Translations under genes and position numbers: made by a program
Part shown: one piece after another, positions 1-10,194 of the stretch
Layout of the letters: every line of letters starts with the position of its first letter
Numbering within the stretch: position 1 is the first letter of the stretch
Notes under the pieces: generated by a model
What the model was told of the DNA's origin: nothing
The model's input: the letters and a program-made list of their open reading frames with translations, nothing else
Database searches by the model: none
NCBI GenBank assembly: GCA_023386865.1
Contig: JAEWIV010000191.1
Span: 12,948 to 76,947 of the forward strand
Length of the DNA stretch: 64,000 nucleotides
Reading direction: 5' to 3'
Source of the DNA: Pseudomonadota bacterium
Lineage (GTDB): Bacteria; Pseudomonadota; Alphaproteobacteria; Reyranellales; Reyranellaceae

Positions 1-342
1 ACCGACCGTCTTGGCTCGGCGCAGGCCGTATTCCATCTGGTCGAGGCGGTGCGTGATCTCGTAGCGATGGGCGGAAAGCTGCTGGCGGTTCTGTTGCGCG
101 ATCTCGTGATTGTGCTGGATGTTCTGGAGCAGCGCCGCGCCGCCGGTCAGGACAACCGACGACAGCAGCCACATGCCGACCGAGCTGTTGAAGAAGTCGA
201 ACAGCCTCTTGCCGATGCCGACCTTCGGCGGCGGCGCCGGCGGAGGAGGCGGTGGCGGATTCTCGGTGTCCAGCCGTCTCCTCACCTCGTGACGCAGTTG
301 CTCTTCGGCCTCGATGACCCGGCGTTGCTCGTCAGTCAGCAT
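1..342 (-). CDS. Hypothetical membrane protein, C-terminus outside the window
   Basis: This minus-strand reading frame starts at an ATG at 342 and stays open to the window edge, giving 114 residues with no stop. A GGGAG-type ribosome site lies just upstream of the ATG. The N-terminus (about 1-27) is charged and probably helical (MLTDEQRRVIEAEEQLR). It is followed by a run of prolines (about 29-39), one hydrophobic segment (about 55-72, VGMWLLSSVVLTGG) and a polar, Gln-rich region with coiled-coil character. The layout suggests a single-pass membrane protein. I do not recognise a family. The proline run and clean frame favour a real gene, but its full length cannot be judged here. Confidence 0.6.
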   Translation of the reverse strand, partial: MLTDEQRRVIEAEEQLRHEVRRRLDTENPPPPPPPAPPPKVGIGKRLFDFFNSSVGMWLLSSVVLTGGAALLQNIQHNHEIAQQNRQQLSAHRYEITHRLDQMEYGLRRAKTVG

Positions 343-432
343 GTCCGCTCCCTTCGGGCGGTCTACTGCCACAGTCCAATAAGAACTGCATCAACGCTGT
401 GATTGTTGCGCGAAATCGGTCCGATGGTGCGT

Positions 433-972
433 CTACGGCCCCTTGAGATCGGCCGGGCGGGTGATCGGCCAGATCTTCGACATCGCCCAGCTCACGAGCA
501 GCCCGACCAGGCAGCCGAAGACGACTTCCGCGACCTTGTGCAAGCCGTGCTCGACGCCGCTCAGCCTGGAATGGGAAGTGACGCCACTGGCGATGACAAT
601 GGCCGCCGTGATCGGTGCCTGACGCCACATCGTCTGGATATGGACGACGTAAGACGACAGCAGGACGGTGACGGCGAGGGCGAATGGCAGCATCCATTCG
701 GCCGGACCGCCGACCACGAGGAACAGCAGGCCGACCACGCCTCCCACCAGCACGTTGATGAGGCGGCTCCTGAACATGCGGGCCGCCTCGGTCACCTGTG
801 GATCCGATGCCGCCACCATCGAGGCGATCGCCCAGATCGGGTTGGTGTCGACGACGTACGCCAGGGAATACCAGACGATCACCGTGGCGATGGCGACGTT
901 GAGGGCGAACCTGATGCCGAGGATGTCCTGCGGCATCGTGAATGGCCATTGCATGCCCTTGCCGGTCTGCAT
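433..972 (-). CDS. FUSC-family membrane protein
   Basis: The 179-residue protein has several hydrophobic helices, such as LNVAIATVIVWYSLAYV near the N-terminus, LINVLVGGVVGLLFLVV in the middle and VVFGCLVGLLVSWAM near the end. Between them it carries the NPIWAIASM-type stretch seen in fusaric acid resistance/aromatic acid exporter (FUSC) membrane domains. It is much shorter than classical two-domain FUSC transporters and has only one membrane unit, so it probably acts as a homo-oligomer. Substrate is unknown. It stands alone, with a structured intergenic repeat just upstream. The family call is fairly firm; an export role is inferred from the family only. Confidence 0.7.
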   Translation of the reverse strand: MQTGKGMQWPFTMPQDILGIRFALNVAIATVIVWYSLAYVVDTNPIWAIASMVAASDPQVTEAARMFRSRLINVLVGGVVGLLFLVVGGPAEWMLPFALAVTVLLSSYVVHIQTMWRQAPITAAIVIASGVTSHSRLSGVEHGLHKVAEVVFGCLVGLLVSWAMSKIWPITRPADLKGP

Positions 973-981
973 CCTGAATTA

Positions 982-1104
982 CTCCCCACCGAAGGTGGGG
1001 AGGTGGCCCGAAGGGCGGGAGGGGTCATAGGCAGCCGTAATTGCTCCTCATGACCCTCCGGCCACTACGTGGGCACCTCCCCATCGTATGACGATGGGGA
1101 GGAT
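982..1104. repeat. Structured intergenic repeat, copy 1
   Basis: This gene-free stretch is built from nested inverted repeats. It opens with CTCCCCACC-GAA-GGTGGGGAG, has GGGGTCAT and ATGACCC arms in the middle, and closes with CTCCCCATCG-TATGA-CGATGGGGAG. The same order of elements, including GGGGAGGTGGC and CGAAG followed by a GGTCAT/ATGACC pair, occurs at 53829-53947. It lies between the FUSC gene and the ettA stop, both on the minus strand. It is best read as a dispersed palindromic element that forms RNA structure. Edges are approximate. Confidence 0.7.
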
Positions 1105-1114
1105 AAGTTCAGCC

Positions 1115-2791
<1,677 letters not shown>

Positions 2792-2887
2792 CGGCGGCTC
2801 CGGTCGGATCTGGGGGTGGGACGGGGTTGGCGCGCTTGTAGCGGCCCTTTTGCTCAGGTTCAATGAGGGCGGGAGAAACGCTCAGGG

Positions 2888-5800
2888 ATGCTGACGGAAC
2901 CGACCGTCCTGGCGCTGTCGCTGGCCTATCTCGGCCTGCTCTTCGCCGTGGCCTATTTCGGCGACCGCTATGCCCGTGACTGGTCGGCAAGCTCGGTGGC
3001 GCCCGCGGTCTACGGCCTGTCGCTTGCGATCTACTGCACGTCGTGGACGTTCTACGGCGCGGTCGGGCGCGCGGCGACCTCGGGCATCGACTTCATCCTG
3101 ATCTACACCGGACCCGCGCTGGTGGTCGTCGTGGGCTACCCGATGCTGCGCAAGATGGTGCGACTGGCCAAGCAGCACAACGTCACCTCGATCGCCGACT
3201 TCCTCGCCTCGCGCTACGGCAAGAGCCGCGCCGTCGGCGTCACCGCCACTCTGTTCGCGACCGTGGGCGTGCTGCCCTACATCGCGCTCCAACTCCAGGC
3301 GGTCTCGTCGACCTTCCGGTCCATTGCCGCCCCGACGCCGGTGGCCGGCAGCCTGCCCGGCGTCGTCCATACCGACACCTCGCTGATCGTCGCTGCCCTG
3401 ATGGCCGTGTTCACGATCCTGTTCGGCGTGCGCAACGTGCAGGCTTCCGAGCAGCACCGCGGCATGATGCTGGCGATCGCCTTCGAATCGGTGGTGAAGC
3501 TCCTGGCGCTCCTCACCGTCGGTCCGTTCGTGCTGTTCGTGCTGTTCAGCGGCCCGTCCGACCTGCTGGCCCAGGTCGAAAGCGTGCCTGCGGTTGCCGA
3601 CCGGGTGTTCCGCGAAGGATCGCCGCTCACCTGGGTGGTGACCACGCTGCTGTCCGCGATGGCCTTCCTCTGCCTGCCGCGCCAGTTCCATGTCGCCGTC
3701 GTCGAGCACGGCCACCCGGCGAGCCTCAGGACGGCGCGCTGGCTGTTTCCCGCCTACCTCGTCCTGATCAATCTGTTCGTCGTGCCGATTGCCGCCGGCG
3801 GACTGCTGCTGCTCGGCACGCAGACCAGTCCAGATCTCTACGTCCTGCAATTGCCGCTGACCAATGGCGAGAGCTGGTTGTCGGCCTTCGTCTTCATCGG
3901 CGGACTCTCGGCCGCGACCTCGATGGTGATCGTCGCCTGCATGGCGCTCTCCGGCATGATCGGCAACGAGCTGGTCATGCCCTACCTGCTGCGGCGCAAG
4001 GCCGGCGTCTCGCAGGACATGGGGCCGCTGGTCGTGTTCGTCCGCCGTGCCGCGGTCGTGCTGATCCTGATGGCGGGCTACGCCTACGAGCGGATCATCT
4101 CGGGCTATCTGCCGCTTGCGTCGATCGGCATGATCAGCTTCTGCGCCGTCGCCAATTTCGCGCCCGGCGTCGTGCTCGGCCTCTACTGGCGCAAGGCGCA
4201 TCGCTTCGGCGTCGTGGCGGGGCTGGCCGGCGGCTTCTTCGTCTGGCTCTACGCGCTGTTGCTGCCGACCCTGAGGCAGACCGCCGGCGGCGGACAGGTG
4301 GCGCCGTTGAAGCCCTATCTGCCGGCGCCGCTCGCCGAGCTCGACCCGGTGGGGCAGGGATTCGTCGTCGGCATCCTGATCAACACGCTGCTGCTGGTCG
4401 GCGTGTCTCTGATCGTCCGCGCGCGCGGCTCCGACGCCGAGCAGGCCGATGCCTTCGTGCTCGGGGCCGAGCCCGAACAGCCACAGCGCCAGGCGCCGGC
4501 CGACGCCACGCGCATCGCCGAATTGCGCGATTTGCTGGCGCGCTTCGTCGGCGACGAGCGTGCGCGGCGCGAATTGCCGGACGACGGGCTGTCGATCGAG
4601 ATGGCGCTGATCCGCGGCGAACGCGTGCTGTCGGGCACCCTGGGGGCTGCGTCTGCACGCATCATCGTCGCGGCGTTCGGCCGCCGGGGCCGGCGCTTTC
4701 CGCGCAGCGCGCGCGCCATCATAGACGAGGCCTCGGAGGCGATTCGCTACAACTACGAGATCCTGCGCAATACGCTCGACCATGTCGGCATGGGCATCGC
4801 CGCCTTCGACCGCGACGGTCGGCTGGAAATCTTCAACGATCGCTTCACCAGGCTGCTGTCGCTTTCCGACGCGTCGGTGGTGGTCGGCGCGACGCCGACC
4901 CAGTGCGGCGCCGCGCCGGAGATCGTGGCTCTGCTGCGCCGGCCCGACACGCCGCAGACTCACGAGATCACGACCGCGCGCGATCGCGTCATCGAACTCA
5001 GGCTCGATCCGCTGCCCGGCGGCGGCTTCGTCGTCACCTGCAACGACGTGACGGCGCGCGTGCGCACCGCCGAGGCGTTGCGCGAAAGCGATCGCCGGCT
5101 GCGCCAGTCGGCCGAGACGCTGGAACAGCGCGTGGTCGAGCGCACCGCCGAGCTCGAGGCGAGCCGCGCCGAGGCCGAGGCGGCCAACCTCGGCAAGACC
5201 CGTTTCATCGCCGCCGCCAGCCACGACCTCCTGCAGCCATTGCATGCGGCGCGCTTGTTCACTGCGGCGATGATCGACCGCGCTCCCGACAACGATCTTG
5301 GCGCCAAGATAGACGCCAGCCTCGGTGCGGTGGAATCGCTGCTCGACGCCCTGCTCGACATCTCCAAGCTCGATGCCGGCGCGTTCAAGCCGGAAAAGCG
5401 TCCGTTCGCCCTGCAGCCGCTGTTCGAATCGCTCGCCACGGCGTTCGCGCCGGTGGCGGCGCGCCGCGGCGTCGAATTGGTGGTCGTGCCGACGCACGCC
5501 TTCGTGTCGACCGATCCGGCCTTCCTGCGTCGCATCCTGCAGAACCTGCTGGCCAATGCCCTGCGCTACGGCCGCGCCGAAGGCCGCCGTCCGCGCGTGC
5601 TGTTGGGCTGCCGCCGTGTCGGGGAGGGGCTGCGTATCGAGGTCAAGGACAACGGCCCCGGCATCGCGTCCGACAAGCAGGCGATGATCTTCGACGAATT
5701 CGTGCGTCTGCAGGCCGAGGACGACGCGCCGCGCGAAGAACGGGGGTTGGGCCTGGGGCTGGCCATCGTCGACCGTATCGCCCGCATGCTCGACCTGCCG

Positions 5801-6325
5801 ATCGGCATTTCGTCGGCGCCGGGGGAGGGCTCGACTTTCTCGGTGACGGTGCCACGCGTGCCGGCGGTGGTATCGGCGCCGATCGCGCCGCCGGCCCCGC
5901 AGCCGACGCCGTCGGTCGAGGCCGAGAGCTTCGTGCTCTGCATCGACAACGAGGCGCGCGTGCGCGAGGCGATGGCTACCTTGCTCGGCGGTTGGGGCTG
6001 CCGGGTCGCCACCGCCGCCTCGCAGGCCGAGGCGCGAGACCAGGTATCCCGCGCCGGGCGGCTGCCCGACCTGGTGTTGGCGGACCTGCATCTCGACGAA
6101 GGACCGGACGGGCTGGAGGTCGTCGATGCCCTGCGGCGGGCGTGGGGACGGGAGGTGCCGGCCGCGTTGGTCACCGCCGATCGCGATCCGACATTGCGGC
6201 TGCGGGCGCGCGCCCACCGCGTCGAGCTCCTGCACAAGCCGGTGAAGCCCGCCGCTTTGCGCGCGCTGCTGCGCGTGCGCGAGCGGATCACCCCGGCGGA
6301 AGCGCCAGCCCGCGCGCTTCGATGA
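2888..6325 (+). CDS. Solute-symporter-domain hybrid histidine kinase, CrbS-like
   Basis: The 1145-residue membrane sensor has four parts. Residues 1 to about 500 form a sodium:solute symporter-type domain with about 13 helices (YCTSWTFYGAVGRAA near the start). A PAS-like segment follows (about 620-720), then a coiled coil and a dimerisation domain with the H-box ASHDLLQPLHAARLF (phospho-acceptor His779). Next come an ATPase domain (NLLANALRYG; DNGPGI; GLGLGLAIV) and a C-terminal receiver with Asp1066 in DLVLADLHL. This is the CrbS/MxtR type that controls acetate use in gammaproteobacteria. The partner is probably the LuxR-type regulator at 6288-6914, which converges on it with a 38-base 3' overlap. 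The ActP-like pair at 9906-12084 supports an acetate role. Signal specificity is inferred. Confidence 0.85.
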   Translation: MLTEPTVLALSLAYLGLLFAVAYFGDRYARDWSASSVAPAVYGLSLAIYCTSWTFYGAVGRAATSGIDFILIYTGPALVVVVGYPMLRKMVRLAKQHNVTSIADFLASRYGKSRAVGVTATLFATVGVLPYIALQLQAVSSTFRSIAAPTPVAGSLPGVVHTDTSLIVAALMAVFTILFGVRNVQASEQHRGMMLAIAFESVVKLLALLTVGPFVLFVLFSGPSDLLAQVESVPAVADRVFREGSPLTWVVTTLLSAMAFLCLPRQFHVAVVEHGHPASLRTARWLFPAYLVLINLFVVPIAAGGLLLLGTQTSPDLYVLQLPLTNGESWLSAFVFIGGLSAATSMVIVACMALSGMIGNELVMPYLLRRKAGVSQDMGPLVVFVRRAAVVLILMAGYAYERIISGYLPLASIGMISFCAVANFAPGVVLGLYWRKAHRFGVVAGLAGGFFVWLYALLLPTLRQTAGGGQVAPLKPYLPAPLAELDPVGQGFVVGILINTLLLVGVSLIVRARGSDAEQADAFVLGAEPEQPQRQAPADATRIAELRDLLARFVGDERARRELPDDGLSIEMALIRGERVLSGTLGAASARIIVAAFGRRGRRFPRSARAIIDEASEAIRYNYEILRNTLDHVGMGIAAFDRDGRLEIFNDRFTRLLSLSDASVVVGATPTQCGAAPEIVALLRRPDTPQTHEITTARDRVIELRLDPLPGGGFVVTCNDVTARVRTAEALRESDRRLRQSAETLEQRVVERTAELEASRAEAEAANLGKTRFIAAASHDLLQPLHAARLFTAAMIDRAPDNDLGAKIDASLGAVESLLDALLDISKLDAGAFKPEKRPFALQPLFESLATAFAPVAARRGVELVVVPTHAFVSTDPAFLRRILQNLLANALRYGRAEGRRPRVLLGCRRVGEGLRIEVKDNGPGIASDKQAMIFDEFVRLQAEDDAPREERGLGLGLAIVDRIARMLDLPIGISSAPGEGSTFSVTVPRVPAVVSAPIAPPAPQPTPSVEAESFVLCIDNEARVREAMATLLGGWGCRVATAASQAEARDQVSRAGRLPDLVLADLHLDEGPDGLEVVDALRRAWGREVPAALVTADRDPTLRLRARAHRVELLHKPVKPAALRALLRVRERITPAEAPARALR

Positions 6326-6914
6326 CGGCCTGGGTGCGCGAGCGCACCCCGAGCTTGCGCAGGATAACCGTGACGTGCGCCTTCACCGTCGCCTCGCCGA
6401 CACCGAGCTTGTGGGCGATCTGCTTGTTCTGGTCGCCCTGGACCATCAACGCCAGCACGCGCCATTGCTGCGGCGTGAGCTGGCTGGCGCGTTGGGCGAA
6501 GGAGTCGACCGACCCGGCTTCGGGTGGCGTGAAGATCTCGCCGGCCAGCACGGCACGCACGGTGCGCGCGATCTCGTCCAGCGAAGCCGATTTGTCGATA
6601 TAGGCCGAGGCGCCGAACTCGTAGGCCCGGCGCATGACGGCGGGCTCGCGCGCCGCGGATACCACGATGATGGGCACCGCCGGGTGCTCCGAGCGCAACA
6701 GGGCGAGCCCCGTCAGCCCGTCCATGCCCGGCATGTCGAGATCGAGCAACAGGGCGTCGATCTCGGGCTGGCGATCCAGCTCGACCTGCACTTCGGCCAG
6801 CGTCGCCGCCATGGCAATCTGAGCGCCCGTGAACGCCTGGCCGAGGGCGGAAGCCAGGGCGTCGCGCACCATCGGGTGATCGTCGGCAATGAGGAACTGC
6901 TCGGCGTTCGCCAT
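6288..6914 (-). CDS. LuxR-type response regulator, CrbR/ErdR-like
   Basis: The 208-residue protein has a receiver domain at 1-120 with acidic pocket ADD (10-12), phospho-acceptor Asp58 in LLLDLDMPG and the conserved lysine in YIDKSAS. A C-terminal LuxR/FixJ helix-turn-helix follows (LTPQQWRVLALMVQGDQNKQIAHKLGVG and the VKAHVTVILRKLGV recognition part). The start at 6914 gives MANAEQFLIADDHP, the normal N-terminus for this class. It is probably the output partner of the kinase at 2888 and an activator of the symporter genes at 9906-12084, as CrbR is for acetate genes in Vibrio and ErdR in Pseudomonas. Its tail overlaps the kinase gene tail to tail, so the two are not co-transcribed. Confidence 0.85.
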   Translation of the reverse strand: MANAEQFLIADDHPMVRDALASALGQAFTGAQIAMAATLAEVQVELDRQPEIDALLLDLDMPGMDGLTGLALLRSEHPAVPIIVVSAAREPAVMRRAYEFGASAYIDKSASLDEIARTVRAVLAGEIFTPPEAGSVDSFAQRASQLTPQQWRVLALMVQGDQNKQIAHKLGVGEATVKAHVTVILRKLGVRSRTQAVIEARGLALPPG

Positions 6915-6946
6915 TCCGGGAAATTGAGCCCCCCGCGCCGCACCGG

Positions 6947-8407
6947 TCAAGGCGCCTGCCCGGGCACGCGGGCCGTGAGGGCGCCACGGACGGCCTCCGG
7001 CGCCGTCGCGACCGTCTCGAGCGCGCGACGCAGCTCGCGGAGCGCGGGCCGCTTCAGGCGCCGCAGATCCACGCGGTTGCCGGGCAGGCCGCCCTGCTCC
7101 AGATCGGCGATCTGCTGGGCGAGGATGGCCGCCACGACGGCTGCCCGTGCGGCGACCAGCTCGGTCACGCTGTCGGGCGGCAGTGCTCCCTTGTCGGCCG
7201 CCTCGCGCAGTCGGGCGTCGGTGCTGGTGGCCTGCGAACGCCAGGCGAGCGCGATGGCCCGCGCGGCCGTGACGACCGGGAACAAGCCGTAGCGCTTGAG
7301 GTCGATACGGCCCTTTGTCGTGCGCAGCCGCCCGAGGAGGTCGAAGGCGCTGCCGACGTTTTCGCCGGCGTGAGCCATCAGCCGCAGGAAGACCGGCGAG
7401 CCGGAAGCGGCATCGGTGGCATGCAGGCGCAGCGCATCCGCCAGATCGCGGTCGCCGATGACCGGCACGAAGTCGTAGAAGATGTCGACATTCATCAGTG
7501 CTTCCGGCCGCGGGTGCGCGACCCACGAGTCGATGGTGTCGCGCCACGAGGAGAGCGCGCGGCAGAAGGCAGGGCGTCCTGCCATCACGCCGCCGGTGCA
7601 GAGCGGGATGCCCGCGGCGTCGAGCAAAGCGTTCAGGCGCTCGCCGAAGACGAGAAACCAGGCGGTGTCGCGATCATCGCCGCCATGCACCAGGGCGTTG
7701 TCCTGATCGGCGGCCAGTAGCGATTCGCCGCGTCCCGCCGAGCCCAGCGCGAGCAGGCACCAGCGCGCCGGTGCGTCGCCGCGTCCCTCCTGCCGCATCG
7801 CTGCAAGCGCCAGCTCGGCCGCCCGTCGCGTGATATCGCAAACGATGGCGGCGATGACGGCGCAGACCTGGGTCGGCGCCGCGTCCTCGGCTCGCAATGC
7901 CGCCGCCAGCGTAGGCAGCTTGTCGTGGGCGGCTCGAAGCGCGACGGCATCCGGCGCCAGCTCGATGTCGTCCCCCAGGGTCAGGGCGAGGTTGGCCCGC
8001 TGCCTGAGCAATGCGCCGGCGGTCAGCATGCCGACCGGCCGCCCCGAGCCGTCGATCACCGGCAGGTGCCGCACACCGAGCCGGGCCATGCGTGCGAGGG
8101 CGCGGTAGACCAGCGCGTCGGCCGGGATGGCCTGGACGGGGCGGCTCGTCGCTTCGCCGAGCGGGACGTCGAGACGGTCGCGACCCGCGGCAATCAGGCG
8201 AAGGACATCCCGTTCCGTGAGGATGCCCTGGAGGCGGCCAGCCTCATCAAGAACGATGATCGAGCTGATGTCCCGTTCGCTCATCGCGCGGGCCGCTTCG
8301 GCGACCGTCGCCTGCGCCGGCAGCGATACCACCGGGGAAGCCATCAACTCCGACACCCGGTGGCGATACGGAAAGCTGTCGAGCCGTTCCAGCGGGGCGG
8401 TCTGCAT
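6947..8407 (-). CDS. CBS-domain / DUF294 putative nucleotidyltransferase
   Basis: The 486-residue soluble protein begins with two CBS repeats (about 15-140, including MASPVVSLPAQATVAEAARAM and GVRHLPVIDGSGRPVGML). These bind adenine nucleotides in other proteins. A DUF294 nucleotidyltransferase-like domain follows with the motif LGSAGRGESLLAADQDNAL, matching the GS-x-R-x-E...D-x-D pattern of the PII uridylyltransferase (GlnD)-like fold. A helical DUF294 C-terminal domain ends it. Proteins of this layout often sit beside ActP-type symporters and epsilon-like exonucleases, as here, so a regulatory role in acetate uptake is plausible. The nucleotidyl acceptor is unknown. It probably forms an operon with the next two genes upstream (4 bases from the exonuclease gene). 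Confidence 0.82.
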   Translation of the reverse strand: MQTAPLERLDSFPYRHRVSELMASPVVSLPAQATVAEAARAMSERDISSIIVLDEAGRLQGILTERDVLRLIAAGRDRLDVPLGEATSRPVQAIPADALVYRALARMARLGVRHLPVIDGSGRPVGMLTAGALLRQRANLALTLGDDIELAPDAVALRAAHDKLPTLAAALRAEDAAPTQVCAVIAAIVCDITRRAAELALAAMRQEGRGDAPARWCLLALGSAGRGESLLAADQDNALVHGGDDRDTAWFLVFGERLNALLDAAGIPLCTGGVMAGRPAFCRALSSWRDTIDSWVAHPRPEALMNVDIFYDFVPVIGDRDLADALRLHATDAASGSPVFLRLMAHAGENVGSAFDLLGRLRTTKGRIDLKRYGLFPVVTAARAIALAWRSQATSTDARLREAADKGALPPDSVTELVAARAAVVAAILAQQIADLEQGGLPGNRVDLRRLKRPALRELRRALETVATAPEAVRGALTARVPGQAP

Positions 8408-8410
8408 CGA

Positions 8411-9070
8411 TCAGCGTCCCGGCAGACGCTGGGCGGCAACGGCGCCTCCGAAGGTGCCGCGACCTTGGCCGCGCAGGCGACGTGCCAGCGCGACGAACAG
8501 ATCGGCGGTCATCGTGGCATCGCCCAGAGCGGTGTGGCGCTGGCCCCTGCTCTCGATGCCGAGCCGCGGCAGGACGTCTGCGAGATCGAGCCGGGCCGTG
8601 GCCAGTCCCATGCCGGCAAGCATCGCGGCCGTATCCAGGCAGGCCGGTTCCTGCCAGGCCAAGCCGGCACGGCGCGCTTCGGCCGCAAGCATGCCGAGGT
8701 CGAATGCCACGTGATGGCCGACCACGACCCGGCCGTCGAGCACATCGGCGATCTCCTCCCAGACGTCGGCGATGGTCGGCGCGCCGGCTACTTTTGCCGC
8801 ATCGATGCCGTGAACCGAAGTGGCCTGCGGCGGGATCGCCACGCGGGGGTCGATCACGATATCGAGCCGTGGCCGCCCGACCACCAGGCCGGGGTCGATC
8901 GCGACGGCGGCCAGCGACACGATGCGATCGCGGCGCTGATCGAGCCCCGTCGTCTCGCAGTCGATGACGACCATCGGCAGCCGCTCGAGCGGGGCATGGC
9001 CGGGGACGAGAAGCCTGCGTCGCGGCTGCGCCGACGCCAGGAAGCGATCGAAGATGTCGGCGATCGTCAT
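8411..9070 (-). CDS. DEDDh 3'-5' exonuclease, DNA polymerase III epsilon-like
   Basis: The 219-residue protein has the DnaQ-type exonuclease fold. Motif I is VVIDCETTGLD (D and E metal ligands), motif II lies in VVVGHHVAFDLGML, and motif III is HTALGDATMT, with the His-x4-Asp spacing of the DEDDh class. It lacks the polymerase-binding tail of true DnaQ. With its position between the DUF294 gene and an unknown gene in the symporter module, it is likely an accessory exonuclease rather than the replicative proofreader. The ATG at 9070 overlaps the stop of the upstream gene (ATGA), indicating translational coupling. Substrate is unknown. Confidence 0.85.
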   Translation of the reverse strand: MTIADIFDRFLASAQPRRRLLVPGHAPLERLPMVVIDCETTGLDQRRDRIVSLAAVAIDPGLVVGRPRLDIVIDPRVAIPPQATSVHGIDAAKVAGAPTIADVWEEIADVLDGRVVVGHHVAFDLGMLAAEARRAGLAWQEPACLDTAAMLAGMGLATARLDLADVLPRLGIESRGQRHTALGDATMTADLFVALARRLRGQGRGTFGGAVAAQRLPGR

Positions 9071-9666
9071 GCCGCCGCGCCGACCAGCGCCAAGCGGAGC
9101 GCCGGAACATCGAGCCGGCGCGGCAGGCGATCCTGGAAGGAGATCAGGCCGAACGTGATCGCCGCGGCGAGCACGGCGCGTTCCTCGTCGACGTTCTTGG
9201 AATGGGCCGGCGCCGTCTCGTGGATCATGGCTCCGGTTCGCTGCCCCATGGCGGTGAGATCGGGTCTGCGCTCGCCGGGCTGGGCGCCGAATCGCGCCAG
9301 CAGCGCGGCATGGCGGTCCATCCAACCGTCGTCTCGATGCGCAGGAACGGGGTATTCGCCCAGCACGTCGACATAAAGACGCAGCAACTGGGGATCCAGA
9401 GCCGGGCCGCCGGCGATTTCAGCGCGCACGATCATCGTCATGTCGGCCGCGATGTCGGCAAATGCTTCCCAGCGGCAGACCGCAAACGCCTCGTTGAATT
9501 TTGCATCGCCGAACGCGGCCTGGCCGTACCAGGCCAGGGTGTTCCGCGTGAACTCGTACGTCGAACGCTGGGCCACGTACGAGGCCTCGCCGCTCACGAA
9601 ACGACGCAGCTGATCGCGGGTGCGCAGCCGAGAAGGAAATACATACTCCCTGAACCTATCGAGCAT
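9067..9666 (-). CDS. Conserved hypothetical protein of the symporter module
   Basis: The 199-residue protein (MLDRFREYVFPSRLRTRDQLRRFVSGEA at its start) has no signal peptide or membrane helix. It looks alpha-helical, with aromatic-rich central helices (YEFTRNTLAWYGQAAFGDAKFNEAF). I do not recognise the family. It is the first gene of a minus-strand operon with the exonuclease (4-base overlap) and the DUF294 protein, and is divergent from the DUF4212/ActP pair. A longer frame from 9795 exists, but its extra 43 residues run through the promoter region, so the ATG at 9666 is preferred. A role tied to acetate or organic acid uptake is inferred from context only. Confidence 0.7.
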   Translation of the reverse strand: MLDRFREYVFPSRLRTRDQLRRFVSGEASYVAQRSTYEFTRNTLAWYGQAAFGDAKFNEAFAVCRWEAFADIAADMTMIVRAEIAGGPALDPQLLRLYVDVLGEYPVPAHRDDGWMDRHAALLARFGAQPGERRPDLTAMGQRTGAMIHETAPAHSKNVDEERAVLAAAITFGLISFQDRLPRRLDVPALRLALVGAAA

Positions 9667-9905
9667 GGTCCCTTTCCCGATCCACGACTTGTGAACAGTG
9701 TATTCGACTAAAGTAGGGGGTGGCGAACATTGTGGCCGATTCACCAAGCCTGTAATCTGCAGGCCGTCTGAGTCAATGAACGGTAAAGAAAACAAGGGCG
9801 CCCGCGAGAACGGGCGGTGGGGAGAAAGCGCTTCCGGGCATCCTCCGGGGACTCATCGCACCGCGGCTCGTGCACGGCGCCTCCGTAACACCTGGAGGAC
9901 GAAGC
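9667..9905. promoter_or_regulatory. Divergent control region of the symporter module
   Basis: This 239-base region separates the minus-strand operon starting at 9666 from the plus-strand DUF4212/actP operon starting at 9906, so it must hold promoters for both. Around 9707-9726 it contains GACTAAAGTAGGGGGTGGCG, which has a short CTA-AAG-TAG dyad and a G-run and is a candidate site for the LuxR-type regulator at 6288. A strong ribosome site (GGAGGA) lies at its right end. No confident sigma-70 or sigma-54 promoter could be picked by eye. Confidence 0.4.
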
Positions 9906-10175
9906 ATGGCGGAAGTGAAGTTGTCAGGCGAGCAACAGGCCGCCTACTGGCACAGGACGAGAAGCCTGATGATCACCATTCTGATCGTCTGGTTCATCTT
10001 CAGTTTCGCCATTCATTTTTTCGCGCCGCAGTTGAACGGCATCCGCATCCTGGGCTTTCCGCTCGGCTACTACATGGCGGCACAGGGCTCCCTGATCGCC
10101 TTCGTGGCGATGTGCATCTGGAACGCCAGATCGCAGGACAGGATCGACCGCGAATTCGGCGTCCAGGACGAGTGA
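9906..10175 (+). CDS. DUF4212 protein, small subunit of the solute symporter
   Basis: The 89-residue membrane protein has two hydrophobic helices (about 23-42, MITILIVWFIFSFAIHFF; and about 55-75, GYYMAAQGSLIAFVAMCIW). This is the family that always precedes VC_2705-type sodium:solute symporters and is thought to be their small subunit. The ATG at 9906 follows a GGAGGACGAAGC ribosome site; an upstream in-frame ATG at 9870 has no such site. The symporter gene begins 20 bases after its stop. Confidence 0.88.
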   Translation: MAEVKLSGEQQAAYWHRTRSLMITILIVWFIFSFAIHFFAPQLNGIRILGFPLGYYMAAQGSLIAFVAMCIWNARSQDRIDREFGVQDE

Positions 10176-10194
10176 CGGCGAGGGGAGAACGACC

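Noticed and set aside
2882..6235. Very long open frame (1117 codons) on the minus strand opposite the symporter-domain kinase
   Set aside because: It is Arg/His/Gln-rich with no recognisable domain, which is typical of the antisense of GC-rich coding DNA. The plus-strand kinase has full domain support.
3043..6603. Another long plus-strand frame (1186 codons) over the same kinase
   Set aside because: It is a frame-shifted shadow, extremely Arg-rich, and runs past the kinase into the regulator gene.
9712..9735. Sigma-54 promoter ahead of the DUF4212 gene
   Set aside because: The GTGGCGAACATTGTGG stretch has a GG but lacks the GC at the required distance, so it is only a near miss.
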